The position numbers and the translations under genes were made by a program. From the NCBI GenBank assembly GCA_036003705.1, contig DASYSE010000022.1:1-40687 (forward strand): 40,687 nt of DNA, written 5' to 3'. The notes under the pieces are model-generated. The model ran no database searches, was not told the origin of the DNA, and saw nothing but the letters and a program-made list of their open reading frames with translations. Positions 34,448 through 40,687 of this stretch are shown piece after piece; positions within the stretch are counted from its first letter, which is position 1; each line of letters begins with the position of its first letter. This DNA comes from CALGFH01 sp036003705. GTDB taxonomy: Bacteria > Actinomycetota > CALGFH01.

Positions 34448-35157
34448 GCGCGGGCGACCTGGATACCGGTCAGGCGCCCGGCCAGGTCGGCTGAGAGCAG
34501 CAGCAGGTCGATGCGCATGCCCAGGCCGCGGCCGAAATGCCCGGCCCGGTAGTCCCACCAGGTGAAGCCGGTCTGCTCCGGGTGCAGCAGGCGCCAGGCG
34601 TCGACCATCCCGCCCTCCAGCAGCCGGGCGAGGCGCCCGCGCTCGTCGGGGGTCACGTGGGTGCTGCCGATGAACGCCGCCGGGTCGTAGAGGTCGGCAT
34701 CGGTCGGGGCGATGTTGACGTCGCCGGCGACGACCAGGGGCCGGCCACCCAGGGCGGCCAGGCGCTCGGCGGCCGCATCCAGGAAGGCCAGCTTGGCCGC
34801 GAACGTCGGCGTGCCGACGGCCCGGCCGTTGGGGACGTAGACGCTGACCACCCGCAGCGGCCCCACCTCCACCTCCAGCCAGCGGGCCTCGGCCGGGTCG
34901 GGCTCGCCGGGCAGGCCGGCGGCGACCCCTCCGGGTTCCAGACCCGGCCCGAGCAGCACGGCCACCCCGCCCCAGCGGCCCCCGCCGTGCCCCACGGCGG
35001 TGTAGCCGGCCGCGGCCAGCTCCAGCGGGAACGGGGCGCCGGCCGCCGCCTTGGTCTCCTGTAGGCAGACCACGTCGGGGCGCTCGACCTCCAGCAGCTG
35101 CAGCAGCCGCGGCAGCCGCGCCCGGAGCGAGTTGACATTCCAGGTGACCAGCCTCAC
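34381..35157 (-). CDS. xth: Exodeoxyribonuclease III (AP endonuclease, EEP family)
   Basis: 258 residues from GTG 35157, where the conserved start VRLVTWNVNSLRARLPRLL begins; no ribosome-binding site is seen. Catalytic features: Asn7 (WNVNS), Glu in VCLQETK, Tyr/Asn in VSVYVPNG, Asp-Asn in VAGDVNIAPTDADLYD, and SDHAPLL near the end. Acts in base excision repair on abasic sites and 3' blocks. Its 3' end overlaps the convergent phosphatase gene by 67 bp. The 268-bp spacer upstream (35158-35425) shows no gene; a TTGACA at 35221 has no -10 at proper spacing. Confidence 0.94.
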   Translation of the reverse strand: MRLVTWNVNSLRARLPRLLQLLEVERPDVVCLQETKAAAGAPFPLELAAAGYTAVGHGGGRWGGVAVLLGPGLEPGGVAAGLPGEPDPAEARWLEVEVGPLRVVSVYVPNGRAVGTPTFAAKLAFLDAAAERLAALGGRPLVVAGDVNIAPTDADLYDPAAFIGSTHVTPDERGRLARLLEGGMVDAWRLLHPEQTGFTWWDYRAGHFGRGLGMRIDLLLLSADLAGRLTGIQVARAYRKGPGPSDHAPLLATLDDPG

Positions 35158-35425
35158 GGAAGCGAAGAGTGTAGCTCGCTGTACGGGGGGGTCGCCGCCC
35201 GAAACGACCAAGGCGAGGTATTGACAGTTCCCAGGTGGCTCCGGCACCGTGCCGGTATGAGCCTTGTGCGCGTGCAGCTGACCAGGGACCGGGCCCTGGA
35301 CCACGGGCGTGTGGTGTCCTGCGCCTGTCGGTGGGCCCGACGGTCGTCGCGCGCGCGCCAGGTCGCCGCGACCGCCTGACCGGCCGGGCCCCTCCCCCGC
35401 TCCTCCTCGCACCCAGGATGGTCCA

Positions 35426-36142
35426 ATGAGGTCCTCCACAACGGTCCGCCGTGCCCCGACCGCCGACCCCTATGCCGACACCGACGTGGTCGACGCCCGC
35501 GCGCCTCGATTCCTCCAGGCGACAGTGGGCCTCGTCAGCGTCATCGCCCTGCTGACCGGCTGGTGGGGGCTGTTCGGCCTGCTCGCCGTGCAGCTGGTCG
35601 TCGGACTGCTGCTCGGTCGGCGCTGGTGCCTGCCCTGCGTCGCCTATTTCCGGTTCTTCCAGCCCTGGCTGGGCGAGGGCCGAGTCGAGGACGCCCGCCC
35701 GCCCCGGTTCGCCAACATGGTTGGGGCGGTGGTCCTCAGCTCGGCCTTCCTCGCCCATCTGGCCGGCCTGACGGCGGTCGGGACCTCGCTCGGGGTCCTG
35801 GTCGCGGCGCTCGCCCTGCTCGCCGCCTCCACCGGCCTGTGTGTCGGCTGCGAGCTGTACAAGCTGGCGGCCCGGCTCCGCGGCGTGCGCCCGGGTGCGG
35901 TCGGCGCGGTCGACCTGGCCGACGTCGGCGCCACCCCCGGGCGGCTTGCGGTGATCCACTTCACCCACCCGCTGTGCAGCGACTGCCGGGAGCTGGAGCA
36001 TCGCCTGTCCGGCGGGCCGCACCCGCTGCACACCGTCGACGTGTCGCAACGGCCGGACCTGGCCCGCCGCTACCATGTCGCGGTCGTGCCGGCCGCCTTC
36101 CGGGTCGCCGGCGACGGGACCGTGCTCGAGCGGCTCGCCTGA
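35426..36142 (+). CDS. DUF4395 membrane domain fused to a thioredoxin-like domain
   Basis: 238 residues from ATG 35426. An N-terminal DUF4395-like region has DARAPRFLQATVGLVSVIALLTGWWG, then RRWCLPCVAYFRFFQPWLGEGRVEDARPPRFAN, a TM pair (VVLSSAFLAHLAGL, LGVLVAALALLAAST) and GLCVGCELY. The C-terminal soluble part (about 168-238) is thioredoxin-like: RLAVIHFTHPLCSDCRELE with CSDC as redox centre, then LHTVDVSQRPDLARRYHVAVVPAAFRV ending in the cis-Pro type VVPAAF. Three CxxC pairs (CLPC, CVGC, CSDC) suggest an electron path across the membrane to or from thioredoxin-like partners; this is inference. Confidence 0.8.
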   Translation: MRSSTTVRRAPTADPYADTDVVDARAPRFLQATVGLVSVIALLTGWWGLFGLLAVQLVVGLLLGRRWCLPCVAYFRFFQPWLGEGRVEDARPPRFANMVGAVVLSSAFLAHLAGLTAVGTSLGVLVAALALLAASTGLCVGCELYKLAARLRGVRPGAVGAVDLADVGATPGRLAVIHFTHPLCSDCRELEHRLSGGPHPLHTVDVSQRPDLARRYHVAVVPAAFRVAGDGTVLERLA

Positions 36143-36166
36143 CCCGGGGTTGCGGGTAACCTCGGC

Positions 36167-36582
36167 CTAACCGGCGGGGTGTGGGTCGCCCCTGCGGGCC
36201 AGCAGGTGGCGGTAGCCGTAGCCGTCGCCGGGGCTGTACGCCTCCTCGACCACTCGGCGGCGAACGACAGCTCCTGCAGGCCGACCTTCTCGGTCGGGAC
36301 CGCCGGGAACCTGGCCCTGGCCCTGGACAGCATCCCGACCGACTGGTCGGTGCCGACGACCCGGCGGCCGGCGTCCAGGATCATGCCGAAGTACTTGCCG
36401 GTCCCGCAGGCCGCGTCGAGGATGGTCCCGCCGGGCGGGCAGCGCTGGATCAGGTCGGCCAGGAAGCGGCGGTGGGTGGCGCCGATCTCGCCCCATTGGT
36501 CGTCGTAGGTGAACGCGTGGATGGTGTCGTGCCGCTCCTCGGCCGACCGCCGCCGCTCCCGCAGCCACGCTTGCCGGTCCAT
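36167..36582 (-). pseudogene. SAM-dependent methyltransferase with internal deletion
   Basis: From ATG 36582 the frame gives a good class I methyltransferase N-terminal half: DDQWGEIGATHRRFLADLIQ, motif I ILDAACGTGKYFGMIL, post-I VVGTDQSVGMLSRARARFP, and VGLQELSF. Then it turns to low-complexity nonsense. In the neighbouring frame the sequence resumes with VVEEAYSPGDGYGYRHLLARRG, a normal C-terminal end of such enzymes, closing at TAG 36167. About 80-100 central residues (motifs II-III) are missing between. A deletion that also shifted the frame explains this. An intact, different methyltransferase lies 16 bp upstream. Confidence 0.75.
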
Positions 36583-36598
36583 GGTGGGCTCCTCTCCG

Positions 36599-37435
36599 TC
36601 AGCTTGCCGCTCCGGGCCACGACAGGGTGGTCAGCCGGCGCGGCGGGCCGCTCACCCAGGTCCCGTTGAGCTCGCGGGTGCCGGCCTCCAGCAGCGCCTG
36701 GGCCACCTCCGGGTCACGGTCGGCGGGCAGGCACAGGCGGCGACGGGTGAACGCCACCAGGTCGTCGAACCGGTCGAAGCCGAGCCCCTCCTCGGTCTCC
36801 CAGTCCTGGCGTGCCGGGTCGAGGCCGAGGGCGCGCAGGGCGGCGAAGGCGTCGCCGGCGGTCGGGCCGGTGGGACGCTCCAGGTCGTGGAAGCGCCGCC
36901 AGAGCTGGCCAAGGCCGACCAGCGGGTGGCGCTCGGTGAGCTCCACCACCACCCGGCGGCGGGCGTGGCCGGTCAGGGCGTCGACGAACGGGGCCAGGTC
37001 GGCGACGTTGTAGAGGACGTGATGGCAGACGACCACGTCGGCCGGGCCGACCCGGCCGGCAACCTCCGGCCAGGCGCCATGGACCCCGTCGGCGGGCACC
37101 CCGGCCGCCTCGGCGGCGGCCAGGAAGGCGCCGATCATCTCCAGCGACTCGTCAACCGCCACCAGCCGGCCGGCCGTTCCGGCCAGCGGCAGGCTGGCCG
37201 CTCCCCCGCCGGCGCCGACGTCGAGCACGCTGCCGCCCGGCGGCAGGAAGCGGGCCGCCTCCAGGGTGGACGGGGTCGGCGGCCGGGCCCCGGCCCGCTG
37301 CGCGCGCGCCCGGAACAGCCCGACCGGGAACCCCCACGGCGACTCGGGCGCCCGGGCCAGGATCTCCTCCGGGATCGCCCAGCCGTCGAGCTGGCCGCGC
37401 CACCGGGCCAGCGCTCCGGTCGCCTGCTCGTCCAT
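36599..37435 (-). CDS. Class I SAM-dependent methyltransferase
   Basis: 278 residues from ATG 37435. An N-terminal helical part (about 1-60; ARWRGQLDGWAIPEEILARAPESPWGFPVGLF) precedes the Rossmann fold: motif I GGSVLDVGAGGGAASLPLA, acidic end of beta2 LVAVDESLEMIGAFL, ADVVVCHHVLYNV (motif II), then VVVELTERHPL. The N-terminal WGFPxxLFxxRAxxQ-like pattern is common in actinobacterial methyltransferases of unknown substrate. The truncated methyltransferase follows on the same strand, so the two may once have formed one operon. Confidence 0.85.
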   Translation of the reverse strand: MDEQATGALARWRGQLDGWAIPEEILARAPESPWGFPVGLFRARAQRAGARPPTPSTLEAARFLPPGGSVLDVGAGGGAASLPLAGTAGRLVAVDESLEMIGAFLAAAEAAGVPADGVHGAWPEVAGRVGPADVVVCHHVLYNVADLAPFVDALTGHARRRVVVELTERHPLVGLGQLWRRFHDLERPTGPTAGDAFAALRALGLDPARQDWETEEGLGFDRFDDLVAFTRRRLCLPADRDPEVAQALLEAGTRELNGTWVSGPPRRLTTLSWPGAAS

Positions 37436-37474
37436 GGGCGGCAGGCTACCCCGGCCGGCGCCGGGCGTGCGGCG

Positions 37475-37681
37475 CTAGTTCCAGCGCGCCGACGGGTGGA
37501 CGACGCGGGCGGAGCGGGCCGGTGTGAGCAGCGACGCGGTCAGCAGGGTCCTGGCGTGGCCGTGCAGGCAGTACGTCTTGGCGTGCTCGAGCGGGCCGTC
37601 GGTGGACGGCCACACCCAACGGGCGACGATCTCGGCGGCGGCGTCGCATCCGGGCTCGGGGCAGGCGACGATCTGGGTCAT
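37475..37681 (-). CDS. Small Cys/His protein, probable zinc binder
   Basis: 68 residues from ATG 37681, with AAAGGAAG seven bases upstream. ACPEPGCDAAAEIVARWVWPSTDGPLEHAKTYCLHGHART holds CxxxxC and CLHGH, a four- or five-ligand set fit for one zinc ion. Short proteins of this pattern are common in actinobacteria and have no known role. Divergent from the lipoprotein gene (183-bp spacer). Confidence 0.65.
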   Translation of the reverse strand: MTQIVACPEPGCDAAAEIVARWVWPSTDGPLEHAKTYCLHGHARTLLTASLLTPARSARVVHPSARWN

Positions 37682-37864
37682 GGAGCAGCTTCCTTTCAAG
37701 CAGGCCGGGCGTGCGGTGCTCGCCCGACCCGGGCAGTGTGGCCGCCGCGTCCCACCCCCGTCGGTGCCTGCCGTCACCACCGGCCGGTGATCTTCGGCAC
37801 AGCCGGGCAACCGGTGGGAATCGGGCATGGGCCCGCAGGGTTCCCCCGTCGGAGGCGATGCCAA

Positions 37865-38023
37865 ATGGGAGTGCACAGAAGAATGCTGCTGGCCGTCGCC
37901 GTCCTGCTGCTCGTGCTCGGCCTGGCCCTGACCGGCTGCCGCAAGGACAACGGCGGCGGCAGCGATGGCGGCGGCTACGGGTACCTGCCGGCGCCGACCC
38001 GGGTGGACGGCCCGGCCCAGTAG
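37865..38023 (+). CDS. Short lipoprotein, cut by an amber codon inside a tandem repeat
   Basis: 52 residues from ATG 37865 (ATG 37883 is in frame and leaves a good signal). MLLAVAVLLLVLGLALTGCRKDN is a lipoprotein signal with lipobox LTGC. The mature part runs GGGSDGGGYGYLPAPTRVDG then PAQ and stops at TAG 38021. Beyond it the same frame repeats the module twice more, with a second TAG at 38087 and AAG (Lys) at the third equivalent position, 38153. After a one-base shift a protein-like tail (EGGAYAAEYGAAPEQNEPA) runs to TGA 38295. The ancestral gene was probably longer, to 38297. Confidence 0.65.
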   Translation: MGVHRRMLLAVAVLLLVLGLALTGCRKDNGGGSDGGGYGYLPAPTRVDGPAQ

Positions 38024-38161
38024 GACGGCGATGGCGGCGGCTACGGGTCCCTGCCGGCGCCGACCCGGGTGGACGGCGCGGCCCAGTAGGACGGCGATGG
38101 CGGCGGCTACGGGTATCTGCCGGCGCCGGCCCGGGTGGACGGCCCGGCCCAGAAGGACGGC
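37964..38161 (+). repeat. Three tandem 66-bp repeats (22 codons)
   Basis: Units 37964-38029, 38030-38095 and 38096-38161 differ at only a few positions. In the lipoprotein frame each encodes DGGGYGYLPAPTRVDGPAQ (S for Y in unit 2, A for T in unit 3), followed by stop, stop and Lys respectively, then DG. The unit keeps codon phase (66 = 3 x 22), so the array arose within a coding sequence. Confidence 0.9.
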
Positions 38162-38236
38162 AACCGGCCGGCCGACGAAGGTGGGGCCTGGCGAGGGTGG
38201 CGCCTATGCCGCCGAGTATGGCGCCGCGCCCGAACA

Positions 38237-38266
38237 GAACGAGCCGGCGGATCCGCCGGCTCGTTC
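38237..38266. terminator. Perfect 30-bp palindrome, likely bidirectional terminator
   Basis: A 15-base arm (GAACGAGCCGGCGGA) is followed at once by its exact reverse complement; TTCGTTG follows. It lies inside the shifted tail of the lipoprotein frame and 39 bp from the end of a convergent small ORF, where a shared terminator is expected. There is no long U tract, as is usual in high-GC actinobacteria. Confidence 0.55.
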
Positions 38267-38304
38267 GTTGCTGTCGTGGGCGACCACGGTCACGTGAGGT
38301 CCTC

Positions 38305-38436
38305 CTAGCGGCTCCGCCGGGTCGAGCGGGTGGCGTGCCGGCGGGCCTTGGCCGCCAGCCGGGCCTGCCGGGCCTCGCGCCGGAGGTCGTCGATGTGGTC
38401 GCGGACGATGACGTCGAGGAGGTTGGGCTGCTGCAT
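38305..38436 (-). CDS. Small basic helical protein, 43 residues
   Basis: ATG 38436 (another ATG directly before it at 38439) lies behind GCGAGGTGC. The protein reads MQQPNLLDVIVRDHIDDL then RREARQARLAAKARRHATRS and a basic end TRRSR before TAG. Short proteins with this RREARxARLAxxARR pattern occur widely in actinobacteria, often next to catabolic genes. Function unknown; a nucleic-acid- or membrane-binding helix is possible. The 181-bp upstream spacer to the acetamidase start shows no gene. Confidence 0.5.
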   Translation of the reverse strand: MQQPNLLDVIVRDHIDDLRREARQARLAAKARRHATRSTRRSR

Positions 38437-38617
38437 CATGCACCTCGCTGGTCGGTTCCGGTTTCTCAATCATCACGGTATGGCTAAGACCCCGGCGCCC
38501 GGATCGGGCGGCTGCCTTAGGTTTCCGGGGCCGCCTACCTCACTTCCAGACGCGGGTGCTTAGGGGGATGATCTCGGCGCCGAGGTGGTCGAGCGTCGTC
38601 GAGACGGGAGGTGGCCA

Positions 38618-39765
38618 ATGGCCACGCACGAGGTGCGGGTCAGCTACGCGAAGTCACTGGCCGAGGAGCCGGAGACCGGTCACAACCGCTGGCATCCGGA
38701 CATCCCTCCGGTGGTCCGCTGCGACCCTGGCGACGAGGTGGTGCTGGACACCAGGGACGCCTTCGACGGCCAGATGGGACCGCAGGCGACCCTCGAGACG
38801 GTCGCTGGGCCCAACCTCGACGTCGTCCACCCACTGACCGGGCCGGTGTTCGTCAACGGCGCCGAGCCCGGCGACCTGCTCGAGGTCGAGGTGCTGGAGG
38901 TCGAGCCGGACCGCTACGGCTACACCGTCCAGGTGCCTGGCTTCGGCTTCCTGCGCGATGTGTTCCCTGACCCCTATATCGCCAAGTGGACAATTGTGAT
39001 ATAACGGACACAGAGGGCGGATTGGGGAAAGTCGCATGGGCGACCTCCGACGACCTGCCGGGTCTGCGCGTCCCCGGATCGCCGTTCATGGGCACCATCG
39101 GCCTTGCTCCCGACCGGGCCCTGATGGAGCGGACCACCGCGCGCGAGCAGGCCGCCCTCGACCGAGGCGGGTTCGTGCTCCCGCCCGACCCGACCGACGC
39201 GGTCCCCTCCGACCCGACCATCGCCGCCGAGGCCCTGCGGACCATCCCGCCGAGGGAGACCGCCGGCAACGTCGACATCAAGCAGCTGGGCAAGGGAGCT
39301 CGGCTCTACATCCCCGTGTACGCCGAGGGCGGGCTGTTCTCGGCCGGTGACGCCCACTTCGCCCAAGGCGACTGCGAGACCTGCGGCACGGCCATCGAGA
39401 TGCGGGCCACCCTCCACGTCCGGTTCGCCGTCCACAAGGGCCGGGCCGCCGCCCGCGGCATCCAGGACCTCCAGTTCGCCCGCGACGACTACTACCTGCC
39501 ACCCGAGTTCGCCGCCCCCCGCCGGTTCTTCGCCACCACCGGCCTGTCGGTGACCCGCGACGGCGACAACCACCCCGAGGACCTGACCCTGGCCGCCCGC
39601 AACGCACTGCTCAACATGATCGACCACCTGCAGGACCACGGCGGCTGGACCCGCCAGCAGGCCTACGCCATCTGCAGCGTGGCCGTCGACCTCAAGGTCA
39701 GCGAACTGGTCGACGTCCCGAACTACCTGGTGTCGGCGTTCCTGCCTCTGGACATCTTCATCTAG
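38618..39765 (+). pseudogene. Acetamidase/formamidase, split by a frameshift
   Basis: From ATG 38618 (GGGAGGTGG upstream) 128 residues follow the N-terminal half of FmdA/AmdA: HNRWHPDIPPVVRCDPGDEV, DTRDAFDGQMGP, LTGPVFVNGAEPGDLLEVEV, GFGFLRDVFPDPYIAKWTI, ending at TAA 39002. The other half is in a different frame from about 38986: GKVAWATSDDLPGLRVPGSPFMGTIGLAPD, PPRETAGNVDIKQLGKGARLYIPVYAEGGLFSAGDAHFAQGDCE, ending IFI at 39765. Together they give a full-length enzyme of about 380 residues that would hydrolyse formamide or acetamide to ammonia and acid. The break sits in an A/T-rich patch (ACAATTGTGATATAA). Pseudogene, sequencing slip or two-chain expression are all possible. Confidence 0.8.
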
Positions 39766-39834
39766 CACAGTCCCTTGTCCATGTGGGGGAGCTCCGGCTC
39801 CCACCATCGCCGCCCAAGAGCGCCTGTGCCATGG

Positions 39835-40687
39835 TCAGGGCTGCGCGTTCCCCTCTGGCTGGGTGCCGAGGACGGCGACCAGCCACTGGGCGACCGACTG
39901 GGCGGAGAGCTGGTCCTGGCCGACGGCCCGGTACATCGCCTCCAGGTCGGCGTAGTCGAGCATGGCCAGCGAGCCGTCCTCCATCGCCCGTTCCAGCGAC
40001 CAGCCCTGGTCGGCCAGGACCCGGTCGATGGCCTGCTGGCCGGCGTCGACGGCGTCGTCGCGGTGCTGGGAGGCCAGCCACTGGCGGATCTGGACGTGCG
40101 CCTGGGGGCTCTTGACGAAGCCCAGCCACTCCTTGGACGGGCCCGGGTACCCGGCGTTGGAGGTGAGGATCTCGGCCACGTCCCCGTCGGCCAGGACGCT
40201 GGCCAGGGGGACCAGCTGGCCGTTGACGCGGGCGCCGATGCAGTGGTGGCCCAGCTCGGTCCGCATGGCGTAGGCCATGTCGACCGGGGTGGCGCCGGCC
40301 GGCAGGGTGAGGGCGTCGCCCTTGGGGGTGAACACCAGCACCTCGTGGTCGGACAGGTCGGAGCGGAGCGACTCCAGGAACTCCCCCGGGTCGGACACGG
40401 CCCGCTGCCAGTCCAGCAGCCGGTGCAGCCAGACCAGGTCGTCGGCGTTGCCGGTGGGGTCGCCCTGGCCGTTGGCCCGGCGGCTGCGGGCCTCGCGGGC
40501 CGCCGCCACCACCCCGTACTCGGCGGTGAGGTGCATGGCCTCGGTGCGGATGTGGACCTCGACCGGCTCCTCGCCGGGGCCGATCACGGTGGTGTGCAGC
40601 GACTGGTAGCCGTTGAGCTTGGGGGCGGCGATGAAGTCCTTGAACCGGCCAGGCACCGGGTGCCAGCGGCCGTGCACGGCCCCGAGG
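39835..40687 (-). CDS. rel: Rel/SpoT-family (p)ppGpp synthetase, C-terminally short; 5' end beyond window
   Basis: About 283 residues are visible. LGAVHGRWHPVPGRFKDFIAAPKLNGYQSLHTTVIGP is the end of the synthetase domain, with EVHIRTEAMHLTAEYGVVAA completing it. The TGS domain follows (EVLVFTPKGDALTLPAGATPVDMAYAMRTELGHHCIGARVNGQLVPL .. VAEILTS), then the start of the helical domain (WLGFVKSPQAHVQIRQWL .. AMLDYADLEAMYRAVGQDQLSAQSVAQWL). It stops at 39835 with GTQPEGNAQP, before the zinc-finger (CC) and ACT domains that close a normal long Rel of about 750 residues. The C-terminal regulatory part is therefore absent. The N-terminal hydrolase half is outside the window. Confidence 0.92.
   Translation of the reverse strand, partial: LGAVHGRWHPVPGRFKDFIAAPKLNGYQSLHTTVIGPGEEPVEVHIRTEAMHLTAEYGVVAAAREARSRRANGQGDPTGNADDLVWLHRLLDWQRAVSDPGEFLESLRSDLSDHEVLVFTPKGDALTLPAGATPVDMAYAMRTELGHHCIGARVNGQLVPLASVLADGDVAEILTSNAGYPGPSKEWLGFVKSPQAHVQIRQWLASQHRDDAVDAGQQAIDRVLADQGWSLERAMEDGSLAMLDYADLEAMYRAVGQDQLSAQSVAQWLVAVLGTQPEGNAQP

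Noticed and set aside
35221..35261. TTGACA as promoter of the DUF4395 fusion gene
   Set aside because: The nearest -10-like TATGAG is 29 bases away; spacing is too long.

Overview
The window reads as chromosomal DNA from a very high-GC actinobacterium (Actinomycetota). The signs are G/C-saturated third codon positions, frequent GTG and TTG starts, lipobox lipoproteins together with an apolipoprotein N-acyltransferase, two F420/deazaflavin-type (DUF385-like) oxidoreductases, a nitrate-sensor-domain kinase next to a DUF742 protein (a Streptomyces-type 'conservon' pair), and DUF2330 and DUF2207 surface proteins. The genus cannot be told from the sequence; the gene mix suits a deep-branching soil lineage. 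No tRNA, rRNA or CRISPR array was seen.

Layout. 1-5.5 kb: 5' part of an MMPL transporter, a DUF2330 membrane-anchored protein, and a two-gene PAS-GAF-PAS histidine kinase / stand-alone receiver operon. 5.5-10.2 kb: secreted FG-GAP propeller, scrap of an alpha/beta hydrolase, PLP decarboxylase, zinc-ribbon membrane protein and a divergent DUF72 protein. 10.1-13.05 kb: an islet of visibly lower GC holding a tyrosine-recombinase tail, two small hypothetical genes, and a seven-bladed PLL-like lectin gene with a one-base frameshift, bracketed by two diverged copies of a hairpin-rich repeat. 13.1-19.2 kb: multi-TM sensor-like protein, DUF2207 protein, CorA-like channel, a decayed copy of the sensor, a DUF385 enzyme and a solute-binding lipoprotein. 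19.3-22.7 kb: conservon-like kinase plus DUF742 without the expected roadblock and GTPase genes, then a 5'-3' exonuclease. 22.8-27.7 kb: secreted coiled-coil muralytic enzyme, second DUF385 enzyme, second solute-binding lipoprotein, bacterioferritin with a convergent Bfd-type ferredoxin, and a Kelch lipoprotein. 27.8-33.3 kb: gabD-like aldehyde dehydrogenase, lnt, YihY/BrkB protein and pfkA. 33.3-40.7 kb: ERCC4-nuclease scrap, tyrosine phosphatase, exonuclease III, DUF4395-thioredoxin fusion, a deleted and an intact methyltransferase, small ORFs, a lipoprotein gene with three 66-bp repeats carrying in-frame amber codons, a frameshifted acetamidase/formamidase, and a Rel protein that stops before its C-terminal regulatory domains.

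Functionally these are mainly single genes for signalling, envelope, iron storage and central metabolism, not one pathway. The tight functional units are kinase/receiver (3.0-5.5 kb), kinase/DUF742 (19.3-21.75 kb) and bfr/bfd (26.0-26.7 kb). The notable property of the window is how many gene scraps lie in the spacers: alpha/beta hydrolase, recombinase, sensor paralog, pirin-like start, DUF1206, ERCC4 nuclease and methyltransferase. I did not find a complete, clearly new system. The best candidate for something undescribed is the 10.1-13.05 kb islet with its structured repeat pair and lectin propeller.
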